Shown in pieces: positions 1-8,249 of a stretch of 64,000 nt of DNA. Numbering within the stretch: the stretch's first letter is position 1; each line of letters opens with the position of its first letter. The notes beneath the pieces were generated by a model, which was not told the DNA's origin, did no database searches, and saw only the letters and a list, made by a program, of their open reading frames with translations. A program made the position numbers and the translations under genes. Origin of the DNA: Streptomyces sp. NBC_01451 (GTDB lineage: Bacteria > Actinomycetota > Actinomycetes > Streptomycetales > Streptomycetaceae); assembly GCF_036227485.1 (NCBI RefSeq), contig NZ_CP109479.1, positions 3,224,001 to 3,288,000 of the forward strand, given 5' to 3'.

Positions 1-2
1 TC

Positions 3-1109
3 TGGGTCCTGATGGCACTGGTCATGCTCGGCTTCGTGGTGTTGCCGTTCGTGCGGCGCAGGAGTGCCGGTATTCAGCAGGTCGCCCCCGGTGACCCGGA
101 CGCCGCGGACCCGGCGAACTACGGCTTCGTCCGGCAGGAGGCGCTGGACATCCGTATGCCCGGCCCCGACCAGGACCTGCTGGACGTACTGGACGTCGTG
201 CAGCGCACGCAGGACTACAGAGCGGCGGCGCAGCTGCTCGCCGGCACGGAGAAGGACGGCGAGCAGCGCTGGCAGCGCGTGCAGGCCTTCGCGGGCGCCG
301 CGTCGCTGGAGCTGCGGCAGCGCCCCGGCGGGGTGAGCGAGACGCCGGGCGGCCAGTGGCTGCGGGTGTGGCGGACGGAGGCGCCCAAGGACCCGGGCGG
401 CGCGGCGGTGCACGCGGAGTTCCTGGTGCAGCAGGCGTGGCGGACGTCGTCGCCCGGGACGGACGAGTTCCGGATCATCATGGAGGAGGCGAAGGCGGCG
501 TGCGCCGACGCGGCCCTCCTCTCCCCCGGCGACCCGGTCCCGTACATCGTCGAACTGTCGGTGGCGCGCGGACTGGGGTACTCCCGGCCGGAGTTCGAGC
601 AGCTCTGGCTGAAGATCCTCGACCGCGCGCCGGAACACATGGGGGCGCATCTCGCGGCCCTGCACTACTGGTGCGAGAAGTGGCACGGTTCGCGCGCGCT
701 GGCGATGTCGTTCACGGAAGCGGCGGCGGCCCGGGCTCCACAGGGCTCCCTGCTGGCGGCGATGCCGCTGTTCGCGGTCTTCGAGCACATGCCCGAGGTG
801 AACCTGGTCAGCGGCTTCTACCAGAGCGAGGTGGTGACGAAGTCGATCCACGGCGCGCTGTACGCGGTCCACGCGGCCCGGCCGGGCGACCCGATGCTCG
901 CTCACGTACGCCATCTACTGATCTTCTTCCTGGTGCGCTCCGAGCGCTGGGCGGAGGCGATGAACCAGCTGGTGCACGTCGACGGCCACGTGGGTGCCCT
1001 CCCCTGGACCCTCACCGCCGACCCGGCGTCGGAGTTCGCGGTGTACCGGGCGCTGGCGGTGGCGGGGTACGAGGCGAACGGCGGAAGCCCGGCGACGCTC
1101 CTGCGATGA
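3..1109 (+). CDS. Membrane-anchored helical-repeat protein, 5' end outside window
   Basis: Function unknown. The frame is open to the window edge, with W-V-L before the first visible Met at 12, and the first residues are a hydrophobic segment (LVMLGFVVLPFV). By comparison with its paralogue at 3024-4196, the true start is probably a few codons upstream of the window. The rest is soluble, with a helical TPR-like look. The C-terminal half shares a clear signature with the paralogue: Y-I-x-E-L, G-L-G-Y, a Leu-Trp pair, the segment A-L-x-Y-W-C-x-K-W-x-G-S, A-A-A-x-A-P-x-G-S-L-L, and V-D-G-H-V-x-A-L-P-W near the end. The layout recalls DUF4034-like proteins, but that is a guess. It probably sits on the cytoplasmic membrane with the following M48 peptidase. 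Confidence 0.7.
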   Translation, partial: WVLMALVMLGFVVLPFVRRRSAGIQQVAPGDPDAADPANYGFVRQEALDIRMPGPDQDLLDVLDVVQRTQDYRAAAQLLAGTEKDGEQRWQRVQAFAGAASLELRQRPGGVSETPGGQWLRVWRTEAPKDPGGAAVHAEFLVQQAWRTSSPGTDEFRIIMEEAKAACADAALLSPGDPVPYIVELSVARGLGYSRPEFEQLWLKILDRAPEHMGAHLAALHYWCEKWHGSRALAMSFTEAAAARAPQGSLLAAMPLFAVFEHMPEVNLVSGFYQSEVVTKSIHGALYAVHAARPGDPMLAHVRHLLIFFLVRSERWAEAMNQLVHVDGHVGALPWTLTADPASEFAVYRALAVAGYEANGGSPATLLR

Positions 1110-1365
1110 GGACGGGAGCGGACCGGTGACCGGTGACGGGTGACGGGTGACGGGGACAGTCAGAGCCCCGGGAGAAGGGAGCGGGGCGGAGATCGTCCGT
1201 CCTGACGCCTTCTTTCCTGCTCCGTACCCGGTGGCATGATCATGTCTTGCCTGCCCGCGTGCCCGTAGGCGATACTCCGCTTTCCCCCACCCGCCGGTCA
1301 TGTCCCCACCGCTCGGCCGCGCGCCCTTCCTACCGTCCCCGTTCCCGTGGAGGGATCCCGGCCCG
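1110..1365. other. Intergenic region with short GTGACGGG direct repeats
   Basis: No gene is seen here. Bases about 1124-1156 hold four close copies of an 8-bp unit (GTGACGGG/GTGACCGG) directly after the stop codon of the preceding gene. The ribosome binding site of the M48 peptidase (GGAGGG, 1349-1354) lies at the right end. Confidence 0.6.
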
Positions 1366-3027
1366 ATGGGCTCGACCCTGCGCGCGCTGCGCGCTCTCGT
1401 ACTGCTCGCCGGCTTCTATCTGCTCGGCGTGCTCCTGCTGGCAGTACTCGCCGGCACCGACTACCTGCTCTTCGCGCACGCCCCGGCCGCCGTCGCGACA
1501 AAGCTGGCGGTCGTCTCCGTACTGCTGGCGATTCCGTTGGTCCGTGGCCTGCTCATGCTGCGCACACCGAAGGGCGAGGAGCCCGCCGGCCTGCCCGTGT
1601 CCGAGGCGGACGAGCCGGAACTCTGGCGTACCGTGCGGGAGTTGGCCGACCAGGTCGGCACCCGCGCCCCGTCCCGCATTCTCCTCACCGGTGACGTCAA
1701 CGCCGCCGTCAGCGAGGACGCCCGGCTGCTCGGCCTCCTCCCCGGCCGTCGCCTGCTCTGTCTCGGCGTACCTCTCATGCAGGGTCTGACCGAGGCCCAG
1801 CTGCACGCGGTCCTCGCCCATGAACTCGGCCACTACGCCGGCTCCGACACCCGCCTGGCCGCCCTCACCCTGCGCGGGCGCGTCCAACTCCTGCGCACCA
1901 TAAGAAACTTCGAGGAGCGAGCCGGCAGCACGGAGGCCCGGGAGCGGGTCCGGCAGGAGCGGAAGAACGCCAGGGCCGTGGCCAGGGGCAAGGAAGGCCG
2001 GGAGATCGACACGGGCGGCGCGGGCATCACGTACCGCGTACTGGCCCGGGTCTACACCGCGTACGCCGAGTTGTACCTGCGCGCCACGCTCGCCGACTCC
2101 CGCCGCCAGGAGTACGCCGCCGACGCCTCGGCCGCCCGGATCGCCGGACGCGACGCGACCGCCTCCGCACTGCGCGAAATCCCGGTGCTGACCGGCGCGT
2201 TCGGGTTCTACGCGCGCAGCTACGCCACCCTGGGCACCGACGCCGGGCTGCTGCCGCCACGCGGTCAGGTGTTCGGCGGCTTCGGCCGCATGCTGACCGC
2301 CCGCCAGCTCGAACTGGCGGGCCTGCGCAGCGAGTTGCCCACGGAGCCGGCCTCGCCGTACGACTCCCATCCGCCCGTCGCGGACCGCGTACGCCGTATC
2401 GAGCTGCTTCCCGCCGACGGCCGCGCGGACGAGGCCCACGGCGCGGCCATCGCCGTCCTGGCCGACGAGGAGCGCACGTTCGCCGCACTGGAGGACGCGG
2501 TCCTGACGGACGAGGTACGGCAGTTGCGGCGCGCCGCCGACTGGCCGGAGCTCCTCGACGGAGCGATGGCGGCCAACCTCGCCGCGCTCAACACCCCGCT
2601 GCACCGGGCCCTGGCCCTGTACACGAAGGACCGCCCCACCCTCCCGGCCCTGCTCACCCTCATCGACAACGGCCAACTGTGGCAGCTGGCGCGCCGGTTG
2701 CCGCTGTCGGACGAGGCGGTCGCGGCGAAGGGACGTGCGTTCCGCGAGTTCGTACGCCCGACCCTGCACAACTCGCTGCACAGCATGGTGATGGCGGAGT
2801 TCAGCGCGCGGTCGCGGATGCGCTGGGAGTTCTCCTGGGAACAGTCGGCGAAAGCGCGTCTGCTCCCGCCACCGGGCAGCACGCCCGAGGACGGAGCCCC
2901 GGGGCTCGACGCCGCGATCGCCCTCGCCGTGGACACGGCTCTCGCCGACTCCCCGGACACCGCCCCGCTGCGCTCCCTGCTTCCCCCCGCTCCCCGCTCC
3001 CCCCGAGAAACGGACGCCCCCCGATGA
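1366..3027 (+). CDS. M48-family membrane zinc metallopeptidase (HtpX/Ste24-like)
   Basis: Predicted integral membrane metallopeptidase of 553 residues. The start at ATG 1366 is chosen because GGAGGG lies 11 nt upstream; an in-frame ATG at 1300 has no such signal. Two hydrophobic segments span about residues 5-35 and 38-62. The zinc motif H-E-L-G-H is at residues 152-156, and a third ligand is likely Glu249 in E-Y-A-A-D, as in M48 enzymes. The C-terminal ~300 residues have no recognised domain. The stop overlaps the next start (ATGA), so the two are translationally coupled. Paralogous membrane-anchored proteins lie on each side, which suggests they present substrates to, or restrain, the peptidase; that is inference. 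Members of this family take part in membrane-protein quality control. Confidence 0.88.
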   Translation: MGSTLRALRALVLLAGFYLLGVLLLAVLAGTDYLLFAHAPAAVATKLAVVSVLLAIPLVRGLLMLRTPKGEEPAGLPVSEADEPELWRTVRELADQVGTRAPSRILLTGDVNAAVSEDARLLGLLPGRRLLCLGVPLMQGLTEAQLHAVLAHELGHYAGSDTRLAALTLRGRVQLLRTIRNFEERAGSTEARERVRQERKNARAVARGKEGREIDTGGAGITYRVLARVYTAYAELYLRATLADSRRQEYAADASAARIAGRDATASALREIPVLTGAFGFYARSYATLGTDAGLLPPRGQVFGGFGRMLTARQLELAGLRSELPTEPASPYDSHPPVADRVRRIELLPADGRADEAHGAAIAVLADEERTFAALEDAVLTDEVRQLRRAADWPELLDGAMAANLAALNTPLHRALALYTKDRPTLPALLTLIDNGQLWQLARRLPLSDEAVAAKGRAFREFVRPTLHNSLHSMVMAEFSARSRMRWEFSWEQSAKARLLPPPGSTPEDGAPGLDAAIALAVDTALADSPDTAPLRSLLPPAPRSPRETDAPR

Positions 3028-4196
3028 CCGTACTGCTGTGGATCCTGGGCATCCTGGCCGTGCCCACACTGATCTTCGTGCTCTGGCTGGGCGGGGTGTT
3101 CGTCAAGGAGTTCATCGCCCAGACCAGGGGAACGGGCGGCGGCGAGGACGGTGAAGGTGACGGCGGTGCCGAGGCGGCCGAACAACTCGGGCTGCTGCCC
3201 GCCGAACGGCAGAACACCGAGTACGCGGGACCGCTGCCCGACGACTGGGAGGCGGCGTTGAACACGGTCCGGGGTGGCGGCGACGGCTGGAAGGCAGCCG
3301 CCGGACTGCTGCGCGACATCGGCCGGGACTGGGAAAGCCGTTCCTGCGCCGTCAACCTGCTGGCGAAGCTCGCGGCCGAGGACGACAGCTGGCTGCTCGC
3401 CTGGGAGGCCGACGGACCGGACGGCCCCGACGACCCGGACGCGGCCATGGTCCGCGCCAAGAGCACGGTGAACCTCGCCTGGAACATCCGGGGCTCCCAG
3501 CGGGCCGACAACACGACGGGCGAGCAGTTCGCGGGCTTCCACCGCCTGCTGCAGCGCTCCCGCGAGGAGATAGCCAGGGCGGCGGCACTCAGCCCGGACG
3601 ACCCGACGCCGTACATCACGGAGATCTGGACCGCGCTCGGGCTCGGCTACCCGCACTCCGAGATGGACCGGCTGTGGTCCGAGCTCACCGCCCGCGACCC
3701 CCACCACTACGAGGCGCATTTCTCGGCGCTGCAGTACTGGTGCAAGAAGTGGCGCGGCTCGGAGGAGCTCGCGACCGGGTTCGCCGAGCGGGCGGCGGCC
3801 TCCGCACCGCTGGGCAGCCTGTTGACGGCCCTGCCGCTGATCGCCCACTTCGAGCATGACGAGTCGGACGACGTCGAAGCCGACCGGACCCCCGAGATGA
3901 TCGCCCGCGTGAACGCCGGTCTCGCCGACGCCGCGGCGGCCGACCCGGCCCATCCGCGGCTGTCGGAACTGCGCCACCTCCTGGCGTACTACCTTTCCCT
4001 CCAGGACCGTGACGAGGCCGCGATCGAGCAGTTCAGGCTGGTCGACGGGCATGTGAACGCCCTGCCGTGGCGCTACCGCGGCACCCGGATGACGGCCCGC
4101 TACTGCCACATCCGGAACCTGTCGGCGCAGGCGGTCGTGTCGGCGGCGGCTGAACAGCAGGCCACGGCGGCGGGGGCGGGAGCCGGGGCGAGCTGA
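3024..4196 (+). CDS. Membrane-anchored helical-repeat protein, paralogue of the gene at 3-1109
   Basis: Function unknown; 390 residues. The start is ATG 3024, which overlaps the stop of the M48 peptidase by 4 bp (ATGA). One N-terminal transmembrane helix (about residues 3-28) is followed by a Gly/Glu/Asp-rich linker (about 35-65) and a helical-repeat body. It shares with the first gene of the window the signature A-L-x-Y-W-C-K-K-W-R-G-S, the G-S-L-L block and V-D-G-H-V-N-A-L-P-W near the C-terminus, so the two arose by duplication around the peptidase gene. The last ~25 residues are Ala/Gly-rich. A strong hairpin follows at 4221-4261, so the operon likely ends here. Confidence 0.75.
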   Translation: MTVLLWILGILAVPTLIFVLWLGGVFVKEFIAQTRGTGGGEDGEGDGGAEAAEQLGLLPAERQNTEYAGPLPDDWEAALNTVRGGGDGWKAAAGLLRDIGRDWESRSCAVNLLAKLAAEDDSWLLAWEADGPDGPDDPDAAMVRAKSTVNLAWNIRGSQRADNTTGEQFAGFHRLLQRSREEIARAAALSPDDPTPYITEIWTALGLGYPHSEMDRLWSELTARDPHHYEAHFSALQYWCKKWRGSEELATGFAERAAASAPLGSLLTALPLIAHFEHDESDDVEADRTPEMIARVNAGLADAAAADPAHPRLSELRHLLAYYLSLQDRDEAAIEQFRLVDGHVNALPWRYRGTRMTARYCHIRNLSAQAVVSAAAEQQATAAGAGAGAS

Positions 4197-4220
4197 CCGG
4201 GGTCGGCCGGAGCGACAGAA

Positions 4221-4261
4221 CGCGGCCGGTATCGATGGTGCTGCCACCGATACCGGCCGCG
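4221..4261 (+). terminator. Hairpin terminator after the M48 operon
   Basis: Inverted repeat with 14-bp arms (CGCGGCCGGTATCG at 4221-4234, its complement at 4248-4261) and a 13-nt loop, 25 bp after the stop of the upstream gene. There is no clear T-tract, which is usual for streptomycete terminators. Confidence 0.7.
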
Positions 4262-4333
4262 CCCGGTGGACTCGGCTCACTGCGGCTCGCCGGGACCCAG
4301 ACCAGTCAGCATGCGCTTCCGCCTTCCACCCTC

Positions 4334-4372
4334 CGGCTTCCGGCTTCCGGCTTCCGGCTTCCGGCTTCCGGC
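4334..4372. repeat. 7-bp tandem repeat (CGGCTTC)n
   Basis: About five and a half perfect copies of the heptamer CGGCTTC lie just downstream (in gene orientation) of the msrA stop codon. No gene spans them. Such a tract could vary in length by slippage. Confidence 0.85.
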
Positions 4373-4385
4373 GAACCGCCTCTCG

Positions 4386-4898
4386 TCAGCCCTCCGTGCG
4401 GGCGGGCAGCCGCCATCCCGGGCGGGGGAAGTGGCAGGTGTAGCCGTTCGGGTAACGCTGCAGGTAGTCCTGATGCTCGGGCTCGGCCTCCCAGAAGGGG
4501 CCGACCGGCTCCACCTCGGTGACGACCTTGCCCGGCCACAGCCCGGAGGCGTCCACATCCGCGATCGTGTCCTCGGCGATGCGCTTCTGCTCGTCGTCGA
4601 CGTAGTAGATCGCCGAGCGGTAGCTGAGGCCGATGTCGTTGCCCTGGCGGTTCTTGGTGCTCGGGTCGTGGATCTGGAAGAAGAACTCCAGGAGCGCGCG
4701 GAAATCGGTGCCCGCGGGGTCGAAAAGGATCTCGATGGCCTCCGCGTGCGTGCCGTGGTTCCGGTACGTCGCGTTCGGGACGTCCCCGCCGGTGTAGCCG
4801 ACCCGGGTCGCCGTCACGCCCGGGAGTCGGCGGATCAGCTCCTCCATCCCCCAGAAGCATCCACCCGCCAGCACCGCCCTCTGCGTCTGCGCAGTCAT
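4386..4898 (-). CDS. msrA: Peptide-methionine (S)-S-oxide reductase
   Basis: Reduces methionine-S-sulfoxide in oxidised proteins, using thioredoxin as reductant, in the cytoplasm. The 170-residue product carries the MsrA hallmark G-C-F-W-G with the catalytic Cys at residue 14, plus the family blocks Y-T-G-G-x-x-x-x-x-x-Y and G-x-H-A-E. It ends near a typical C-terminal stretch (Y-N-G-Y-T-C-H-F) that keeps a second Cys, a likely recycling residue. The start is ATG 4898 because GGAGGGG lies 6 nt upstream; an earlier in-frame Met at 4973 would add a Thr/Glu-rich leader encoded by short repeats and is unlikely. It appears to be monocistronic and stands alone between unrelated genes. Confidence 0.93.
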   Translation of the reverse strand: MTAQTQRAVLAGGCFWGMEELIRRLPGVTATRVGYTGGDVPNATYRNHGTHAEAIEILFDPAGTDFRALLEFFFQIHDPSTKNRQGNDIGLSYRSAIYYVDDEQKRIAEDTIADVDASGLWPGKVVTEVEPVGPFWEAEPEHQDYLQRYPNGYTCHFPRPGWRLPARTEG

Positions 4899-5117
4899 CG
4901 AGGCCCCTCCAATTCCTGTCGGCTCGGTCCACTCGGTCCACTCGGCCTGCCCGGCTCGTACACCACCTGGCATCCCTCGGCCATTCTCCTCAACACGCGA
5001 GGGCTCCAGGCGATTCCGTTCCCCTCACCGGGACTACCGGCAGCGCCGGGCCCGCAGGCATCGCGCCGGAACCGGAGGCAGCACCATGGCCACCTCTGTG
5101 AGCGGGTGAGCCCGTCA

Positions 5118-5223
5118 CCTGAAGGGACTGAGGGAACTGAGGGAACTGAAAGAACTGAAGCGACTCAGAGAACCTGAGGAACTTGAGGATCCTGGGGGAC
5201 TTGGGGGACTTGAGGGACGGCGG
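5118..5223. repeat. Imperfect 9-bp tandem repeats running into a gene 3' end
   Basis: About twelve consecutive imperfect copies of a 9-bp unit of the type GGACTGAGG/GAACTTGAG. The array starts outside the reductase gene and runs through its stop codon at 5165 into its last codons, where the unit length (three codons) gives a repeated V-P-Q / D-P-Q peptide tail. A shorter run of 9-bp units (GGTCCACTC) lies upstream of msrA at about 4920-4945. Confidence 0.8.
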
Positions 5224-5836
5224 AGTTGGGGTCGAACCCCGCGAAAGCCAGGCCGATGACGAAGCCCGCCACCTCCTCCAACTGGCGGACGCGATCCAGC
5301 GCCCCCAGAGTCGCCGGGATCCCGCCCACGTCACGGACCAGTTCGCCGACGACGTCCAGCGCCGCCGGGTCGTCGCCGCACATCGCCACCGTCACCCGGG
5401 AGTGGCCGCCGTCGGGCGGGCTCGTCCACCGGCCGGCGGGAAAGAGATGGAACGCCTTCACGACCCGGGCCCCGGGAGCGAGCCCGGCGATCCGCGCCGC
5501 CATCGACTCCCCGTTTCCCGTGAGCAGGGTGCCGACACCATGTGCCACAGCGTTCGTGGGATCGATCAACGGCGTCCCGTCGAGTACGCCGTCTGCCGCG
5601 CGCACCGATTCCAGCATGTCCTCGACGCCGTCCCATGACACGGCCAGCAGCACCGCATCGCGCCCGACGACCGCCTCACGCGGCGGGACGGCGCGCACGC
5701 CGTGCCCCAGCCGCCCGACAAGCGTCTCCGCCTTCACCCGCGACCGCCCGCCGATCGCCACCTCATGCCCCGCCCGCGCCCACCCCTCGCCCAGGGCCGC
5801 CGCAAGTACCCCTGTTCCCAGGATCCCGATACGCAT
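5165..5836 (-). CDS. NADPH-dependent F420 reductase-like oxidoreductase
   Basis: Likely a cytoplasmic dinucleotide-binding reductase of the family that moves hydride between NADP(H) and coenzyme F420; 223 residues. It starts with a Rossmann P-loop (G-I-L-G-T-G-V-L-A-A-A-L) and has G-G-R-S-R at the end of the second strand, where an Arg/Ser pair favours NADP. The block V-V-K-A-F-H is also typical of the family. ATG 5836 is chosen over GTG 5845 because GAGAGG lies 8 nt upstream of the ATG and would overlap the GTG. The C-terminus ends in a repeated V-P-Q/D-P-Q tail encoded by 9-bp DNA repeats, which is probably not functional. It is divergent from an HxlR regulator, which likely controls it. 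Confidence 0.82.
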   Translation of the reverse strand: MRIGILGTGVLAAALGEGWARAGHEVAIGGRSRVKAETLVGRLGHGVRAVPPREAVVGRDAVLLAVSWDGVEDMLESVRAADGVLDGTPLIDPTNAVAHGVGTLLTGNGESMAARIAGLAPGARVVKAFHLFPAGRWTSPPDGGHSRVTVAMCGDDPAALDVVGELVRDVGGIPATLGALDRVRQLEEVAGFVIGLAFAGFDPNSAVPQVPQVPQDPQVPQVL

Positions 5837-5935
5837 CGTCGCCACCTCTCAAACAGTGCTCGGTCGGGTAGGCACGGTATGCGGGGCGTTGCGCACCGAT
5901 CGGTACGTGACCACCACGGGATGATGGGCCGCGAG

Positions 5936-6313
5936 ATGACTGATCACGACGTTCACTGCCTCGACTTCGTCGCCGACTGCCGTCTGCGCGCGGCCACTGA
6001 CCTCTTCACGCACACCTGGGATCCCGTCGTACTGGCGGCTCTTCGCCTGGGGCCGCGCCGACGCCGTGAGCTGCGCACCGCGATCGGCGGCATCAGCGAC
6101 AAGGTCCTCACCGAGTCCCTGCGCCGTCTGCTCGCCGCCGGACTGCTCGACCGCCACGCACACGCCGAGGCCCCGCCACGCGTCGAGTACGTCCTGACCG
6201 GCCTGGGGCAGAGTCTGGTCGAGGGCCCGATGACGGTGCTCGGCCGCTGGGCGATCGAACACGCCGACGAGCTTCTGGAGGCCCGGGAGAGCAGTGCCTC
6301 AGGAGGCTGGTGA
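5936..6313 (+). CDS. HxlR-family winged-helix transcriptional regulator
   Basis: A 125-residue DNA-binding protein. The HxlR layout is visible: an early Cys (residue 7 or 14), W-D-P-V-V-L-A-A-L, R-R-R-E-L-R-T-A-I-G-G-I-S-D-K-V-L-T-E-S as recognition helix region, and a wing with V-E-Y-V-L-T-G-L-G. Cysteines near the N-terminus serve as redox or aldehyde sensors in some relatives. The start is uncertain: ATG 5936, 5924 and 5921 are in frame and none has a strong ribosome binding site. It is transcribed away from the F420-dependent reductase, a common arrangement for a regulator and its target. Its last codons overlap the stop of the convergent monooxygenase fragment. Confidence 0.85.
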   Translation: MTDHDVHCLDFVADCRLRAATDLFTHTWDPVVLAALRLGPRRRRELRTAIGGISDKVLTESLRRLLAAGLLDRHAHAEAPPRVEYVLTGLGQSLVEGPMTVLGRWAIEHADELLEARESSASGGW

Positions 6314-6476
6314 CCCTGCTGTCTCCTCTCGCAGAGCGGGAATCAGCTCTGCGAGCCGCTCAAGCTGATCGCGCTGGGAGCGCAGGCCAAGGGCCCCGAG
6401 GCGGGCGACGACGTGGCGAGCACCGGCGGCTGCGTACTGTCCCAGACGCTCTCTGACCTGGGCGGCGGAGCCGGTG
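6299..6476 (-). pseudogene. C-terminal remnant of a luciferase-like (LLM) monooxygenase
   Basis: About 59 residues match the C-terminus of the intact LLM protein at 23310-24284, for example G-A-R-H-V-V-A-R-L-G-A-L and S-Q-R-D-Q-L-E-R. The N-terminal ~260 residues are missing. The homology stops at GTGAC (6474-6478), where it joins the tail of a regulator gene on the other strand. No start codon or promoter remains. The stop region overlaps the end of the HxlR gene. Confidence 0.85.
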
Positions 6477-6641
6477 ACGACCTTCGCCACCGCGATCGAC
6501 GTGACGCTCGCCGAGCTGAAACTGGAGGCGTTCCTGCCGGCCGATCAGGCAACGGCGCACGCTCTTCCGGCGGCTGCGGGGGCGATGGCTCCGGCTGCCG
6601 TGGAGATGTGCACGACGGGCGTGGTCCCGGGCCGGAAGTGA
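6474..6641 (+). pseudogene. C-terminal remnant of an MmyB-type XRE regulator
   Basis: Fifty-five codons from 6474 to the TGA at 6639-6641 match the C-terminus of the intact regulator at 24370-25149: T-F-A-T-A-x-D-V-T-L-A-E-L-K-L-E-A-F and A-A-G-A-M-A. The helix-turn-helix half and the promoter are gone. It is fused back to back with the LLM remnant, so one deletion removed the start regions of both divergent genes. Confidence 0.85.
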
Positions 6642-6683
6642 GCAGCCATGTCGGTGTGACGTGAGTACCCATAGGGTGCATCC

Positions 6684-7799
6684 GTGACTGCCACGTTGAG
6701 TTCCACAAGAGCCCGCTCAGCGCTCCGCACGACGGCGCGCGCGTCCGCCGAGTTGCTCCTCGTCCTGCTGACGCTCGCCGTGGCTCTGTGGATCCTGGGC
6801 CGGATGTGGTCGGTCGTCTGGCCGCTCGTGGTCGGCCTGCTGCTGACCACACTGACCTGGCCGCCGACCCGTTTCCTGCGTCGTCGCGGATGGAAACCCG
6901 CCCTGGCCGCATCGGCCGTGACCGTGCTGTTCCTCCTGGTCGCCCTGGGCTTCGTGGCACTGATCGCGGTTCCGGTGGCGTCCCAGTCCGGCGAGTTGAC
7001 CGACGGTGTGGTCGAAGGCATCCAGAAGCTGCGCGAGTGGGCCGCCGGGCCACCGTTGAACATCGGTGACGCCCAGATCGACAAAGCTTTCGACACCGCG
7101 GTCTCCCGCGCGCAGGACGGCCTGGGCAGCGTGGTCGGCGTTGCCGTCACGGGAGTGAGCACCGTGGTCAACGGCTTGGTCACCGCCGTCCTGGCCCTCT
7201 TCCTGATGTTCTTCTTCCTCAAGGACGGCCCGCGGTTCCTGCCGTGGCTCGCCCGTCAGCTGCCCGGCCGGCTCGCCACCGACGTCCCGACCGTGGCCGC
7301 GCGCGGCTGGGACACGCTGGGGGCGTTCGTACGTTCCCAGGCGGTCGTCGGCCTGCTGGACGCCGTCCTGATCGGCCTGGGACTGTGGATTCTCGGCGTA
7401 CCGCTGGTGCTCCCGCTGGCGGTCCTGACCTTCGTCTCCGCGTTCGTGCCGATCATCGGTGCCCTGTTCGCCGGTTTCGTCGCGGTCCTCATCGCGCTGG
7501 TCTCCAACGGCCTGACGGACGCGCTGATCGTGCTGGCCATCATCGTCGTGGTGCAGCAGCTTGAGGGCAACGTGTTCCAGCCCATGATCCAGAGTCGCGG
7601 ACTCGGCCTCCACGCAGGGGCGATCCTGCTGGCGGTGACGCTGGGCGGGAACCTGGCCGGCATCGTGGGCAGCCTGCTCGCGGTTCCGGTCGCCGCACTG
7701 ATCGCGGTGGTCTGGAACTACGTGCGCGAGCAGCTCCAAGAGCCGTCACAGGACCCGGGGACCGACGAGTCGGACACGGGCGCCACCGTCCCGTCGTAG
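6684..7799 (+). CDS. AI-2E family transporter (PerM/TqsA-like membrane protein)
   Basis: Predicted polytopic inner-membrane protein of 371 residues with the AI-2E layout: two N-terminal helix pairs (about residues 22-95), an extracytoplasmic stretch (about 96-145) and a C-terminal set of four to five helices. Family hallmarks are F-L-K-D-G-P near residue 180, the P-I-I-G-A-L-F-A-G motif near 257, and Q-Q-L-E-G-N-V-F-Q-P-M-I near 291. Members export or exchange small molecules, some with ion coupling; the substrate here is unknown. The start is GTG 6684. The last ~25 residues are acidic and disordered. It stands alone; the upstream neighbour is a deletion scar. Confidence 0.88.
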   Translation: MTATLSSTRARSALRTTARASAELLLVLLTLAVALWILGRMWSVVWPLVVGLLLTTLTWPPTRFLRRRGWKPALAASAVTVLFLLVALGFVALIAVPVASQSGELTDGVVEGIQKLREWAAGPPLNIGDAQIDKAFDTAVSRAQDGLGSVVGVAVTGVSTVVNGLVTAVLALFLMFFFLKDGPRFLPWLARQLPGRLATDVPTVAARGWDTLGAFVRSQAVVGLLDAVLIGLGLWILGVPLVLPLAVLTFVSAFVPIIGALFAGFVAVLIALVSNGLTDALIVLAIIVVVQQLEGNVFQPMIQSRGLGLHAGAILLAVTLGGNLAGIVGSLLAVPVAALIAVVWNYVREQLQEPSQDPGTDESDTGATVPS

Positions 7800-8185
7800 G
7801 GCCACGCGTGTACGACGACTCCGTCGGCGTCTTCGATGGCTGACGGGCTGACGACTCCGGGCGTGGTGATCGGTGTACAGCGGGCAGGCGCTCACCTGAC
7901 AACACGGCCGGTGTTCCTCCCCGTCGAAGGGCTGACGATCCCTCGCGGTTCCTCCCCGGAGAAGCATGGGAGATCTGCTGATCAGGCTCTTCGGATCACA
8001 TGGCCGCACAGGCTCGGCGGGGCGACCGTTTCCCCCCGTCGGCACTCGGCGCAGTGCCGCCGCCTGAGCGGCTGCACGACGAGAGCAGGCCACATCCAAC
8101 TGCGTTTGAGGAAAGGCCAGATCGATCCAGGAAGTGCGCGGGGACCTCGCCCCAGCATGTTCTTGCTCACCACCACAGGGAAGAT
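7800..8185. other. Intergenic region without a recognised gene
   Basis: About 390 bp between the AI-2E gene and the IS5 relic. Several reading frames are open on both strands, but none has a recognisable motif or a good ribosome binding site. The right end carries TTGTCCCGTAAGTGATC (8199-8215), which resembles the flank on the 3' side of the intact IS5 transposase near 26507-26520 and probably marks the IS end. Confidence 0.5.
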
Positions 8186-8249
8186 GTCCCTAAAGGTTGT
8201 CCCGTAAGTGATCTTCGATTTGGTGCGGACGAGACCGGCTGTTCGCTGT

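Noticed and set aside
7836..8207. A 123-codon plus-strand frame after the AI-2E gene
   Set aside because: No ribosome binding site, no motif, and it runs into the IS5 end; treated as non-coding.
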